NCBI GenBank assembly: GCA_021784835.1 | Contig: JAJYHI010000114.1 | Location: 1-9,774 of the forward strand | Reading direction: 5' to 3' | DNA from: a bacterium | GTDB taxonomy: Bacteria; SZUA-79; Acidulodesulfobacterales; Acidulodesulfobacteraceae | Length of the DNA: 9,774 bases | Shown: positions 1-5,346 of the stretch, one piece after another | Layout of the letters: the number at the start of each line of letters is the position of its first letter | How positions within the stretch are numbered: position 1 is the stretch's first letter | Notes under the pieces: generated by a model | Database searches by the model: none | Seen by the model: the letters and a program-made list of their open reading frames with translations, nothing else | Told to the model about the DNA's origin: nothing | Made by a program: the position numbers and the translations under genes

Positions 1-124
1 GCAAAGGGGGTGGTGAAAGTTGATTGCAATTAGAGCAGATTAGATATTTTTAAAGTAAATAATAATAAACTGGATATTATGACAAATTAAAAGTTAAATT
101 CAATAGACAAATTAAAAGTTGACA
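1..124. mobile_element. Right end of an insertion sequence (IS21-like), partial
   Basis: The 15-base word GACAAATTAAAAGTT occurs twice, at 81-95 and 106-120, with a 25-bp period. Bases 102-120 are an exact reverse complement of 9682-9700 at the other end of the window. Read inward from base 124 on the minus strand, the end starts TGTC. Bases 11-33 contain a GGTGAAAGTTGATTGCAATT-type stretch that resembles the extra terminal repeats I know from IS21-family elements. Frame 1 is open from base 1 to a TAG at 31-33, which could be the tail of a transposition protein, but ten codons are too few to identify. Seen: the repeats and inverted match. Inferred: IS identity and family; another TGT-ended family is possible. 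Confidence 0.5.
81..120. repeat. Two 15-bp direct repeats at the IS end
   Basis: Exact copies lie at 81-95 and 106-120. The second is followed by GACA at 121-124, the proposed element tip. The same word, reverse-complemented, occurs at 9682-9696. Repeated transposase-binding sites at the ends are typical of IS21-type elements, so these may be such sites; that role is inferred. Confidence 0.75.
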
Positions 125-467
125 ACAAATAATAATTATTTTTGCAATTCTGTTAAGATATTATTCAAGGATGTCTTAAAATAAGAGGCAGATGAACTTT
201 TATATAATCTAATATATATCTTAAAACCTCATCATAGCCTCTAACTTCACTCCGATGGATATAAAAGCCTTTGGCTTTATAAATGCCTGCCTTTATATAT
301 CGCTTCTAACTTTATCCCGTTAGGCACATATACAAACATCTAAACAGTTTATTTGCCGTGAATTATAGAGCAATAAAGGGATAGATTTATTTATTTTATA
401 ATATTTTTAAACCCAAACCCAGACCACAGCAAAATACAGACGTGAGTATGAAAATAAATAAATCAGA

Positions 468-526
468 TACTTTTTCTTATAATACTTTTTCTTATAATAC
501 TTTTTCTTATAATACTTTTTCTTATA
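468..526. repeat. 15-bp tandem repeat, about four copies
   Basis: The unit TACTTTTTCTTATAA occurs at 468-482, 483-497 and 498-512, with a fourth copy at 513-526 lacking its last base. The copies are identical, suggesting recent slippage or unequal crossing-over. Each junction between units creates a TATAAT word on the plus strand. No cas genes are nearby and there are no spacers, so this is not a CRISPR array. Confidence 0.9.
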
Positions 527-531
527 TTAGC

Positions 532-553
532 AAATGTCCGATAAATGTCCGAT
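532..553. repeat. 11-bp tandem duplication
   Basis: AAATGTCCGAT occurs at 532-542 and again directly at 543-553. It lies just downstream of the stop codon of the minus-strand regulator pseudogene and just right of the 15-bp array. Its function is unknown; it may be a protein-binding site pair or simple slippage. Confidence 0.85.
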
Positions 554-559
554 AACAAA

Positions 560-1450
560 TTATTTTACTGGTTCATATATTCTAAGCTTCTTAGCGCCGG
601 TCGCTTTCAGGACATTCTTGTCCGTAAGTTCCCGCAAATCTCTGTAAAGGGTTTTTCTTGAAACATCCGGCATTATGCCTTCGAGGGAAGATAAATTTGC
701 GCTTTTATTTTCTTTTATATACAGGGCTAATTTTATCTGTCTCTGATTTAATCCTAATTTTTTTAAATTATCTTCGGAATAAAAATCCGTTTTCTCATAA
801 AAATATACCGAAAAGCCGCCGAATTCTTCTTTAAATTCCGGTTCTGGCAGTCCGGCTTTTTTACATTCCTCGATTATTTTAACCGTTCCTCTTCCCCGCG
901 TTTCTATTAAACCGGCTTTAAAAAACACGTCGGCGATTAATTCATTCCGCGGTTTTGAGGCATGAGATTTTTTTTAAATCGTCGATTTTAATTCCCGAAG
1001 GCAGTCCGCCTTCATTCCATAAAACTAATCTATCCGGATATACCTTCATCTGCGTATGCGCCCCGACATAATCCCTATGCACGACGGCATTGGTTACCGC
1101 TTCCCTCAATGCTTCTTCGGGATATTCAAGAGTTTCGTTTCTGTATAGGCCTTTATAGCCTATCACAGAAACGAGATACTTAGATTTTAATAATTCCAAG
1201 GTCTTTTCTACCTGCTCAAAAAGATTGCCCAAAATATCGTCAGAGCTGATAACGTCAGTATCCGATAAAAATTTCCCGACTTTTATATATGCTCCGGTAA
1301 AATATTTTTTTGGATTTTTGCCGAACAGTAAAATCCCGCCCGCTTTAATTTGCCGTCCTCTATTAAATTTAATTTTTCGAGAAGCACGTGATTATCCTTT
1401 TCCTGCTTTATTAAGGATAACCTTTTAGCCGCAGATATAGCTAAAATATG
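560..1450 (-). pseudogene. ATP-binding transcriptional regulator (AAA_4/HATPase_c_4 family), truncated and frameshifted
   Basis: Three minus-strand pieces in different frames (about 1450-1335, about 1335-970, and about 965-560) join into one protein of the COG2865 type, a putative regulator with a GHKL-type ATPase domain. The order is a linker (LLEKLNLIEDGKLKRAG, then LLFGKNPKKYF), the ATPase motif EALREAVTNAVVHRDY, then NEGGLPSGI, KPRNELIADVFFKAGLIE and ETRGRGT, and a C-terminal winged-helix-like tail. One base is missing near 1330-1335 and one extra A lies in an A8 run (plus-strand T run 968-975). The N-terminal DNA-binding (AlbA_2) part is absent: homology stops near 1450, where an opposite-strand recombinase fragment begins. 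Seen: the frame breaks and motifs. Inferred: a dead gene, although slippage at the A8 run could restore the last frame. Confidence 0.8.
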
Positions 1451-1666
1451 GGACGGCAACCCTACCACCCGCACGCTTTGAGGCATAATTACGCCCACGA
1501 ACGGTATTATGAAATTACCGGCAGGGACTGCCCTGCGACGGGCGGATTAAAGTATGCGGAAATGGATTCCGAACAACAAAAGAATTATCATTCTGCATGC
1601 CTCATAATTGCAAATGAGCTGAGACATAGCAGGGAAACAATCGCCCGGACATATATCGGAAAATGA
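1448..1666 (+). pseudogene. Tyrosine recombinase, C-terminal catalytic fragment
   Basis: The 72 codons cover the end of a tyrosine-recombinase catalytic domain. They include H-x-x-R in HPHALRHNYAHERY, followed by the region ANELRHSRETIARTYIG with the second histidine (RHS) and the likely nucleophile Tyr in TYIGK just before the stop. The GRDCPATGG and AHERY signatures recall the Integrase_1 (pfam12835-like) group. The first catalytic Arg, the Lys and the whole core-binding domain are missing, so the fragment cannot be active. The ATG at 1448 is only the first in-frame ATG after the break and has no clear ribosome binding site. Its 5' edge abuts the truncated regulator on the other strand, marking a rearrangement junction near 1445-1450. 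Confidence 0.75.
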
Positions 1667-1713
1667 ATATTTTTTATTTGCAGATTAAAAATAAGGCTCG
1701 AAATTGATGGCAA

Positions 1714-2001
1714 TCAAGACAACGATACGATAAGCTCTTTATTAAGCCCTTTGGCCACTTTTTTCAGGAATTCCAAGGAAGGATTGCATTCTCCGCTTTC
1801 TAGCCTGCTTATATTGCTCTGCCTCGTTCCTATCTTTTCCGCCAGTTCTTTCTGCGTCAACCCCTGTTCTATCCTTATTTTTATCATCTGACTTATTATC
1901 TTGTATTCAGGCTCTAAGGATTTATATTCTTTATAGACGGAGGGGTCTTTTAAGAGCTCTTTTTTAACGTCTTCCCATGAAGTAGTAATCTTCTTATTCA
2001 T
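1714..2001 (-). CDS. higA: HigA-type antitoxin, XRE-family DNA-binding protein
   Basis: This 95-residue protein has a helix-turn-helix of the XRE/Cro type at about residues 47-85 (LTQKELAEKIGTRQSNISRL, then ESGECNPSLEFLKKVAKGL). The N-terminal 40 residues precede it as in antitoxins paired with Gp49/HigB-like toxins, and probably bind the toxin. The ATG overlaps the toxin stop codon in an ATGA (1998-2001), and a strong AAGGAG (minus strand, 2016-2011) lies 9 bases upstream inside the toxin gene. The antitoxin should therefore be well translated and coupled to the toxin. It likely represses its own operon through the palindrome at 2391-2410. Family assignment is firm; DNA target and cognate action are inferred. 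Confidence 0.9.
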   Translation of the reverse strand: MNKKITTSWEDVKKELLKDPSVYKEYKSLEPEYKIISQMIKIRIEQGLTQKELAEKIGTRQSNISRLESGECNPSLEFLKKVAKGLNKELIVSLS

Positions 2002-2360
2002 TGTTTTAATCTCCTTTTATAGTCTTCCATATAGCGCAGAGCTATATCGAGTTCCCGCACCGGAGTTTTATCCATTTTTTTAACGAAACCGTTGAGCAAT
2101 AAAAATGTACCTTTGACCGGCATAAAATAAAATATTCTCGATATATCACCGGCAAATTTAATCCCGAGTTCCCATAAACCGGAATATTTTTTACCTGTTA
2201 TGGCTTTAATATGCGGCTCCCTTAAATCCAAACCGAACTCTATCAAAAGGTCTATCTCTCTGATAGCTTTAGCGCTGTGCTTTTCAGGCAGGGATAATAA
2301 AAATTCCGTTACCGGCTCTCTGCCGTTTTCCTTTTTATAAATCTCTACCTTATTTTTCAT
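1998..2360 (-). CDS. higB: HigB-type (RelE/ParE superfamily, Gp49-like) toxin
   Basis: This 120-residue protein has the phage Gp49/HigB-like fold signature: an N-terminal VEIYKKENGREPVTEFL segment, the central GLWELGIKFAGDISRIFYF strand region, and the C-terminal LLLNGFVKKMDKTPVRELDIAL tail. Members usually act as ribosome-dependent mRNA interferases held inactive by the adjacent XRE antitoxin. The length is normal and no frame break is visible, unlike its neighbours. Order is toxin first and antitoxin second with a 4-nt overlap, as usual for higBA. The start at 2360 fits the family N-terminus, but no clear Shine-Dalgarno sequence precedes it, which would keep toxin translation low relative to the antitoxin. 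Confidence 0.9.
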   Translation of the reverse strand: MKNKVEIYKKENGREPVTEFLLSLPEKHSAKAIREIDLLIEFGLDLREPHIKAITGKKYSGLWELGIKFAGDISRIFYFMPVKGTFLLLNGFVKKMDKTPVRELDIALRYMEDYKRRLKQ

Positions 2361-2390
2361 TATAATATTATGGATTTATAATTAAATTTA

Positions 2391-2410
2391 TTATATCATA
2401 TATGATATAA
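2391..2410. promoter_or_regulatory. Perfect 20-bp palindrome, probable HigA operator
   Basis: The half site TTATATCATA is followed directly by its exact reverse complement TATGATATAA, centred between 2400 and 2401. It lies 31 bp upstream of the toxin start. XRE antitoxins commonly repress their own operons by binding palindromes in this position, and AT-rich minus-strand hexamers suited to a -10 box lie between it and the gene. Seen: the palindrome. Inferred: operator function. Confidence 0.65.
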
Positions 2411-2523
2411 ATTAACAAATAAAAATTATTATAAATTTATCATAAATTTTAAATATATTTTGGCGCTTTAAAAAGTACTGCTTTTTTCAAAAAATATGGG
2501 TATGCTTTTCAAGACTATTTAAA

Positions 2524-2541
2524 ATTTGTTTCGAGACAAAT
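2524..2541. promoter_or_regulatory. 18-bp imperfect palindrome upstream of hicB remnant
   Basis: ATTTGT and ACAAAT arms flank a TTCGAG centre, so 16 of 18 positions are symmetric. It lies 62 bp upstream of the hicB ATG on the plus strand. HicB proteins that carry DNA-binding domains, or other regulators, bind such sites; here it may be a relic operator of the broken pair. A TATTAT at 2568-2573 could be the -10 box, but no good -35 is seen. Confidence 0.4.
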
Positions 2542-2602
2542 AAATTAAAAATTGTTTGATTATCTTCTATTATAGTGTTATATTTTTATTGAGGAGGCCA
2601 AA

Positions 2603-2819
2603 ATGAAAAAAGAATACACAATTATAATTACTCAGGACGAAGACGGTTATTATATTGCCGACGTTCCTGAATTACATGGATGCCATACTTAAGCTAAGTC
2701 TATAGATAAGTTAAGAGATAGAATTAAAAATTAAAGAAGCGATAGAACTTTGTCATGAGGAAAAAAGCTCAGGATATCCTGCCGTTAATTTTATTGACGT
2801 CCAAAAAATTGCAATATGA
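2603..2819 (+). pseudogene. hicB: HicB antitoxin, disrupted by a stop codon and a frameshift
   Basis: A strong GAGGAGG at 2591-2597 precedes the ATG. The first 29 codons give a typical HicB N-terminus ending IADVPELHGCHT. A TAA at 2690-2692 then replaces what is normally a Gln codon (CHTQ). Reading continues as AKSIDKLRDRIK, then a duplicated 7-base ATTAAAA-like segment at about 2720-2735 shifts the frame. The remainder is EAIELCHEEKSSGYPAVNF and IDVQKIAI, ending with TGA at 2817-2819. Both lesions are visible directly. The rebuilt protein of about 70 residues matches the usual HicB length without an added DNA-binding domain. It is almost certainly inactive. Confidence 0.85.
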
Positions 2820-2914
2820 GTAAACTTCCTTTATTGACCGGCAAGGAACTTATTTCTTTTCTTAAAACTCTTGGGCTTATCGAAAAATTTTCTTATAAGC
2901 TGATATTTCTCTAA
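2816..2914 (+). pseudogene. hicA: HicA toxin, 3'-truncated
   Basis: The ATG overlaps the hicB stop in an ATGA. The first 18 or so codons, MSKLPLLTGKELISFLKTLG, fit the HicA N-terminus. After about 2885 the frame runs into unrelated sequence and stops at 2912-2914. The catalytic G-S-H motif of HicA (a GSHxxF-type segment) and the rest of the double-stranded-RNA-binding-like fold are absent. The break coincides with the end of the opposite-strand integrase remnant, so a deletion or recombination joined the two. It has no possible mRNA-interferase activity. Confidence 0.75.
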
Positions 2915-3230
2915 ATCGGTCTGCGCAATAGATTTAATAGATTTATTTTCAAAAACTTTAAAAAATGTTTAGAAGCATTTATACGGACTTCTTTTGTCCC
3001 GCTGGATACAGTCTGATTTTTAATATATTCTTCAAAAAATTTCATTAAAGGTATGCTCTACGGTATATTTTGCAGGTAAATTAAAACGGCTTCGGATTGT
3101 ATCCGCATAAATAGCTGATGCTATTTCTTTTTGCTATTTCTTTTTCTTTTGTTTTGCAGGAATACTGATAAAGTTTATTGTCTATACTGAATTTGCACCG
3201 GTAAACCTGCCCGCGTTTATAAATATTCAT
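2893..3230 (-). pseudogene. Tyrosine recombinase (integrase), N-terminal remnant
   Basis: From the ATG at 3230 the minus strand reads MNIYKRGQVYRCKFSIDNK, a typical phage-integrase N-terminal arm. After single-base corrections near 3119-3134, 3034-3046 and 2951-2955 it continues as NLPAKYTVEHTF, EEYIKNQTVSSGTKEVRINA and SKHFLKFFENKSIKSIAQTD, then LEKYQLI. This is the SAM-like core-binding domain. The catalytic domain is missing beyond about 2893, where the hicA remnant abuts. The gene starts 124 bp downstream of the 3' end of tRNA-Gly on the same strand, the classic position of an integrase in an element inserted at a tRNA. It does not match the type of the recombinase fragment at 1448-1666. 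Confidence 0.75.
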
Positions 3231-3353
3231 ACCTAAAAAATGTATCCGAAATTGTATCTAAAATTCGTTAAAATTACATTAATTTTATCAGAATTTAGAA
3301 ATTATGTCAATGCGGGATATTGCCTTAAGTGCCTGATTTACTGCGGTTTTGAA

Positions 3354-3429
3354 TGGAGCGGGCAACCGGGTTCGAACCGGCGACACCAAGCTTGGGAAGC
3401 TTGTACTCTACCAACTGAGCTATGCCCGC
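3354..3429 (-). tRNA. glyU: tRNA-Gly (anticodon CCC), CCA encoded
   Basis: On the minus strand the 7-bp acceptor stem GCGGGCA (3429-3423) pairs with TGCCCGC (3364-3358), followed by discriminator T and encoded CCA (3356-3354). The D arm has GCTCAGTTGGTAGAGT. The anticodon stem CAAGC/GCTTG closes the loop TTCCCAA, with CCC at plus 3394-3396. The T arm is GCCGG-TTCGAAC-CCGGT. All arms and conserved positions are normal. CCC decodes the GGG glycine codon. The 3' end probably served as an attachment site for the island to its left, given the integrase remnant beside it. Confidence 0.95.
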
Positions 3430-3430
3430 T

Positions 3431-3772
3431 TAACTTAACGTTAGTAAAAAATATGTTGCCATTAATAATTGATTAGATACTATAATATATACCACAAAAA
3501 TAATAAATTGTAAAATTTCTTTAATTTCTTTCTTTAATTTCCTAGGAATTTAACATTTTACCCAACCGGCGTCATTCCCGGGAATATACTGTATCCATTG
3601 TCAGGAATTTTTTTTAGTTTTTCTTATTCCTTCTTGTTCATATTTATTTATTTTATATAGTCTTTCAGGGGGAGGATACAGATTTACATATACTTAAAAC
3701 ATTGGGGTATCTAACAATGGTTTCTAAATCATGATTTGCGTTTCAATTGTTTATTTTTAATTTACCTGCAAT
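3431..3772. other. Intergenic region between tRNA-Gly and the transferase gene
   Basis: No gene is seen in these 342 bp. A 12-bp palindrome ATTCCCGGGAAT at 3574-3585 lies in a GTCATTCCCGGGAAT context like the widespread GTCATTCCCG...CGGGAAT interspersed palindromes, with its loop collapsed. An 8-bp inverted pair CTGTATCC (3589-3596) and GGATACAG (3674-3681) and a palindrome AAATCATGATTT (3726-3737) are also present. No clear G/C stem with a U run marks the end of the transferase operon, and no good promoter for the tRNA can be picked out. Confidence 0.6.
3574..3585. repeat. 12-bp palindrome resembling a dispersed ATTCCC/GGGAAT repeat
   Basis: ATTCCC is followed directly by GGGAAT, preceded by GTC. 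Many bacterial genomes carry longer GTCATTCCCG-loop-CGGGAATGAC palindromes; this looks like a degenerate copy. Only one copy is in the window, so its dispersed nature cannot be shown here. Confidence 0.4.
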
Positions 3773-4627
3773 TTATATACCCTCAGCCCTCAGCCCTGTA
3801 ATCGGCAAATAAGCTAGTTTAGGTTTAAGTCCGTAAGCATCGGAAAAAGAATTCGCTATAATACCCGAAAGGCTTTCGAAACCTAAATATCTTGGAACAT
3901 AATCTATTTTCGCCCTTTCCATTTCTTGTTTTATACCGGTAATATTTTTAAAATATTCCGCATTAGCTTCTAAATCGCCGTCTTCGAACAATTCGATATG
4001 TTCTGCGGGATTATAATCGACATATATAGAACCGTGCTGTAAAAAAGCGTTATCGCTTCTTCTCTGAGAATTGCCGCAAATTTTTCTGCCGCCGAATGTT
4101 ATTTCATATGGATGCGCTTTTAAAAAACAATTAAAATTGTTTTTTTTAAACGCCGGGTTAAAACTATTTTTGATTTTGCCTGTTTTATCAGAAGAAAAAT
4201 TATTATCGGGATTTAAACCCAGTTTAATAAAGAAAAGATTTAAAAACTCTCCCGCCTTTTTATATGTTTCTAAAAGTTCTCCGGCAAAAATGCCTTTTCT
4301 ATATGACGCCGTTAAGGAATATGTTATCTCGTTCTTATGTAGCACCGCTCTGCCTCCGGTAGGCCTTGAGATAATATCGTATCCTTTGTCTTTTGCTTTT
4401 GCGATTATACCGTCGCTTATATTTTTTGAATTTCTATCCTTATCTTTTTGAAAAAATCCAAGCGAGAGAGCCGGAGGGGCAAAATAATAAAGCCTTAACG
4501 TCGGGCGTTCCGAAATATCTCCGGCTGTTCTATATCCTTCCAATAAGGACAAATCGGCAGACATATTGAACCCGCCGGAACAGCCTCCCGAAATTATAAT
4601 ATTAAAATATCCGTCCGCATCCCGCAT
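3773..4627 (-). CDS. Lipoate/octanoate-protein transferase, LipM/LplA family
   Basis: This 284-residue cofactor-transferase domain (BPL_LplA_LipB fold) contains SRPTGGRAVLH at residues 87-97, the ligand-binding signature of LplA and LipM. It also has YEITFGGRKICGNSQRR at 174-190, with the invariant Lys at 182, followed by LQHGSIYVD. Cys167 in NCFLKAHPYEI sits where LipM octanoyltransferases carry their catalytic Cys, and the length matches LipM-like proteins better than the longer LplA with its C-terminal domain. It would attach octanoyl or lipoyl groups to a conserved Lys. The upstream gcvH product, 83 bp away on the same strand, is the obvious acceptor. Residues 140-165 are a low-complexity, Asn/Lys-rich insertion. 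The start ATG has no visible ribosome binding site, so the N-terminus is less certain. Ligase versus transferase activity is not settled by sequence. Confidence 0.85.
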   Translation of the reverse strand: MRDADGYFNIIISGGCSGGFNMSADLSLLEGYRTAGDISERPTLRLYYFAPPALSLGFFQKDKDRNSKNISDGIIAKAKDKGYDIISRPTGGRAVLHKNEITYSLTASYRKGIFAGELLETYKKAGEFLNLFFIKLGLNPDNNFSSDKTGKIKNSFNPAFKKNNFNCFLKAHPYEITFGGRKICGNSQRRSDNAFLQHGSIYVDYNPAEHIELFEDGDLEANAEYFKNITGIKQEMERAKIDYVPRYLGFESLSGIIANSFSDAYGLKPKLAYLPITGLRAEGI

Positions 4628-4710
4628 CGTTCATCGCATTTTAATAATTCAATTTCATAATTCCATGTTTAATGCCTGTCCGCAAAATTATACCGGAACT
4701 CATATTGTTA

Positions 4711-5097
4711 TCATTCGTTATTTTTTAAATATTCTTCATAAACGCTCTGGTCCATTAAATCGTTCAGCTCGTCTTCGTTCGTAAGTTTAATTTTTAACAG
4801 CCATCCGGAATCGTAAGGCTCTTCGTTTACAAGTTCCGGTTCGTCTTTTAACGAATCGTTGACGCCGGTAACATGTCCGCTGACAGGAGCGTAAAGTTCC
4901 GAAACCGACTTAGCCGATTCTATTGTTCCAAATGATTCGTTCTGTTCCAATTCATAACCGACTTCAGGCAAATCTACGTATATAATATCTCCAAGCTGGT
5001 CCTGCGCATAATCTGTGACTCCAATAAGCGCATCATCGCCGCTGACTTTTATCCAGACATGTTCGGAATTGTACTTTAAACCTTTCGGAAAATCCAT
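4711..5097 (-). CDS. gcvH: Glycine cleavage system H protein
   Basis: This 128-residue lipoyl-carrier protein begins MDFPKGLKYNSEHVWIK, continues IGVTDYAQDQLGDIIYVDLP, and carries the lipoylation motif ESAKSVSELYAPVSG with the acceptor lysine at 63. The C-terminus YDSGWLLKIKL is also typical. H protein shuttles the aminomethyl group between the P, T and L proteins of glycine cleavage, but no gcvT or gcvP is nearby, so it may have another partner encoded elsewhere or serve in lipoyl relay. A good AAGGGGG lies just upstream of the ATG. It follows accC by 249 bp and may start its own transcript, with the lipoyl-type transferase gene downstream. Confidence 0.97.
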   Translation of the reverse strand: MDFPKGLKYNSEHVWIKVSGDDALIGVTDYAQDQLGDIIYVDLPEVGYELEQNESFGTIESAKSVSELYAPVSGHVTGVNDSLKDEPELVNEEPYDSGWLLKIKLTNEDELNDLMDQSVYEEYLKNNE

Positions 5098-5267
5098 AAT
5101 ACCCCCTTTTTATTATCTTTTTATAATTAATATTTTATATGCTGTTTATTAATTTATACGAAAATAAAACATAAATCAATTATATATCATGGCTTCGCGA
5201 TATGGCAATAGCCGTTGTTTCCATTATATAATAAAATATTTACGATAAAAAACTTTTCAAATATGAA

Positions 5268-5329
5268 TCTAATCTAATTCTAATCTAATTCTAATCTAAT
5301 CTAATTAAATTAAATTAAATTAAATTAAA
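5268..5329. repeat. Pentanucleotide repeat array, TCTAA then TTAAA
   Basis: Seven TCTAA units, with single T insertions after the second and fourth, run from 5268 to 5304. They are followed without a break by five perfect TTAAA units (5305-5329). The array lies 17 bp beyond the accC stop codon, in the gap before gcvH. Two adjacent arrays differing by one base per unit suggest slippage with a point change that later spread. Its length could vary between strains. It may influence the gcvH promoter region; this is inferred. Confidence 0.9.
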
Positions 5330-5346
5330 AACAGCGATTTAATTTT

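Larger units (their letters stand above)
125..559. other. 435-bp non-coding stretch with degenerate and tandem repeats
   Basis: No convincing gene is present. At 259-281 there is a small imperfect hairpin (AAAGCC-TTT-GGCTTT core). Two diverged copies of a roughly 20-nt word, at about 237-256 and 302-321, match at about 15 of 20 positions. Read on the minus strand they encode GVKLEA-like and GIKLEA-like peptides, each followed by a stop codon. These may be remnants of one coding or dispersed repeat. Bases 468-553 carry two tandem repeat arrays, described separately. The stretch separates the IS end from the decayed regulator gene. Confidence 0.6.

Noticed and set aside
468..553. Possible CRISPR array
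   Set aside because: Units are contiguous without spacers, only 15 and 11 bp long, and no cas genes are present.
560..1232. Programmed frameshift making one functional regulator
   Set aside because: The A8 run could allow slippage, but a second frame break near 1330 and loss of the N-terminal domain make a pseudogene more likely.
560..2914. New defence island made of the ATPase regulator and the two toxin-antitoxin pairs
   Set aside because: Three of the five genes are broken, and each recognisable gene belongs to a known family with no shared operon structure.
1448..3230. One integrase split by an inversion
   Set aside because: The N-terminal remnant and the C-terminal fragment have signatures of different recombinase groups, and the central 150 or more residues are missing from both.
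1..3353. Copy of the tRNA-Gly 3' end as distal attachment site
   Set aside because: Reading to the left of the tRNA I saw no second copy of the T-arm and acceptor sequence; it may have been deleted or lie outside the window.
3240..3476. Plus-strand open frame of 78 codons
   Set aside because: It runs antisense through the complete tRNA-Gly and has no ribosome binding site; the tRNA explains the sequence.
3589..3681. 8-bp inverted pair CTGTATCC/GGATACAG
   Set aside because: Short arms 77 bp apart are within what chance gives in this much DNA.
4071..4451. Plus-strand open frame of 126 codons
   Set aside because: It is antisense to the LipM/LplA-type gene, whose motifs are clear, and shows no family features of its own.
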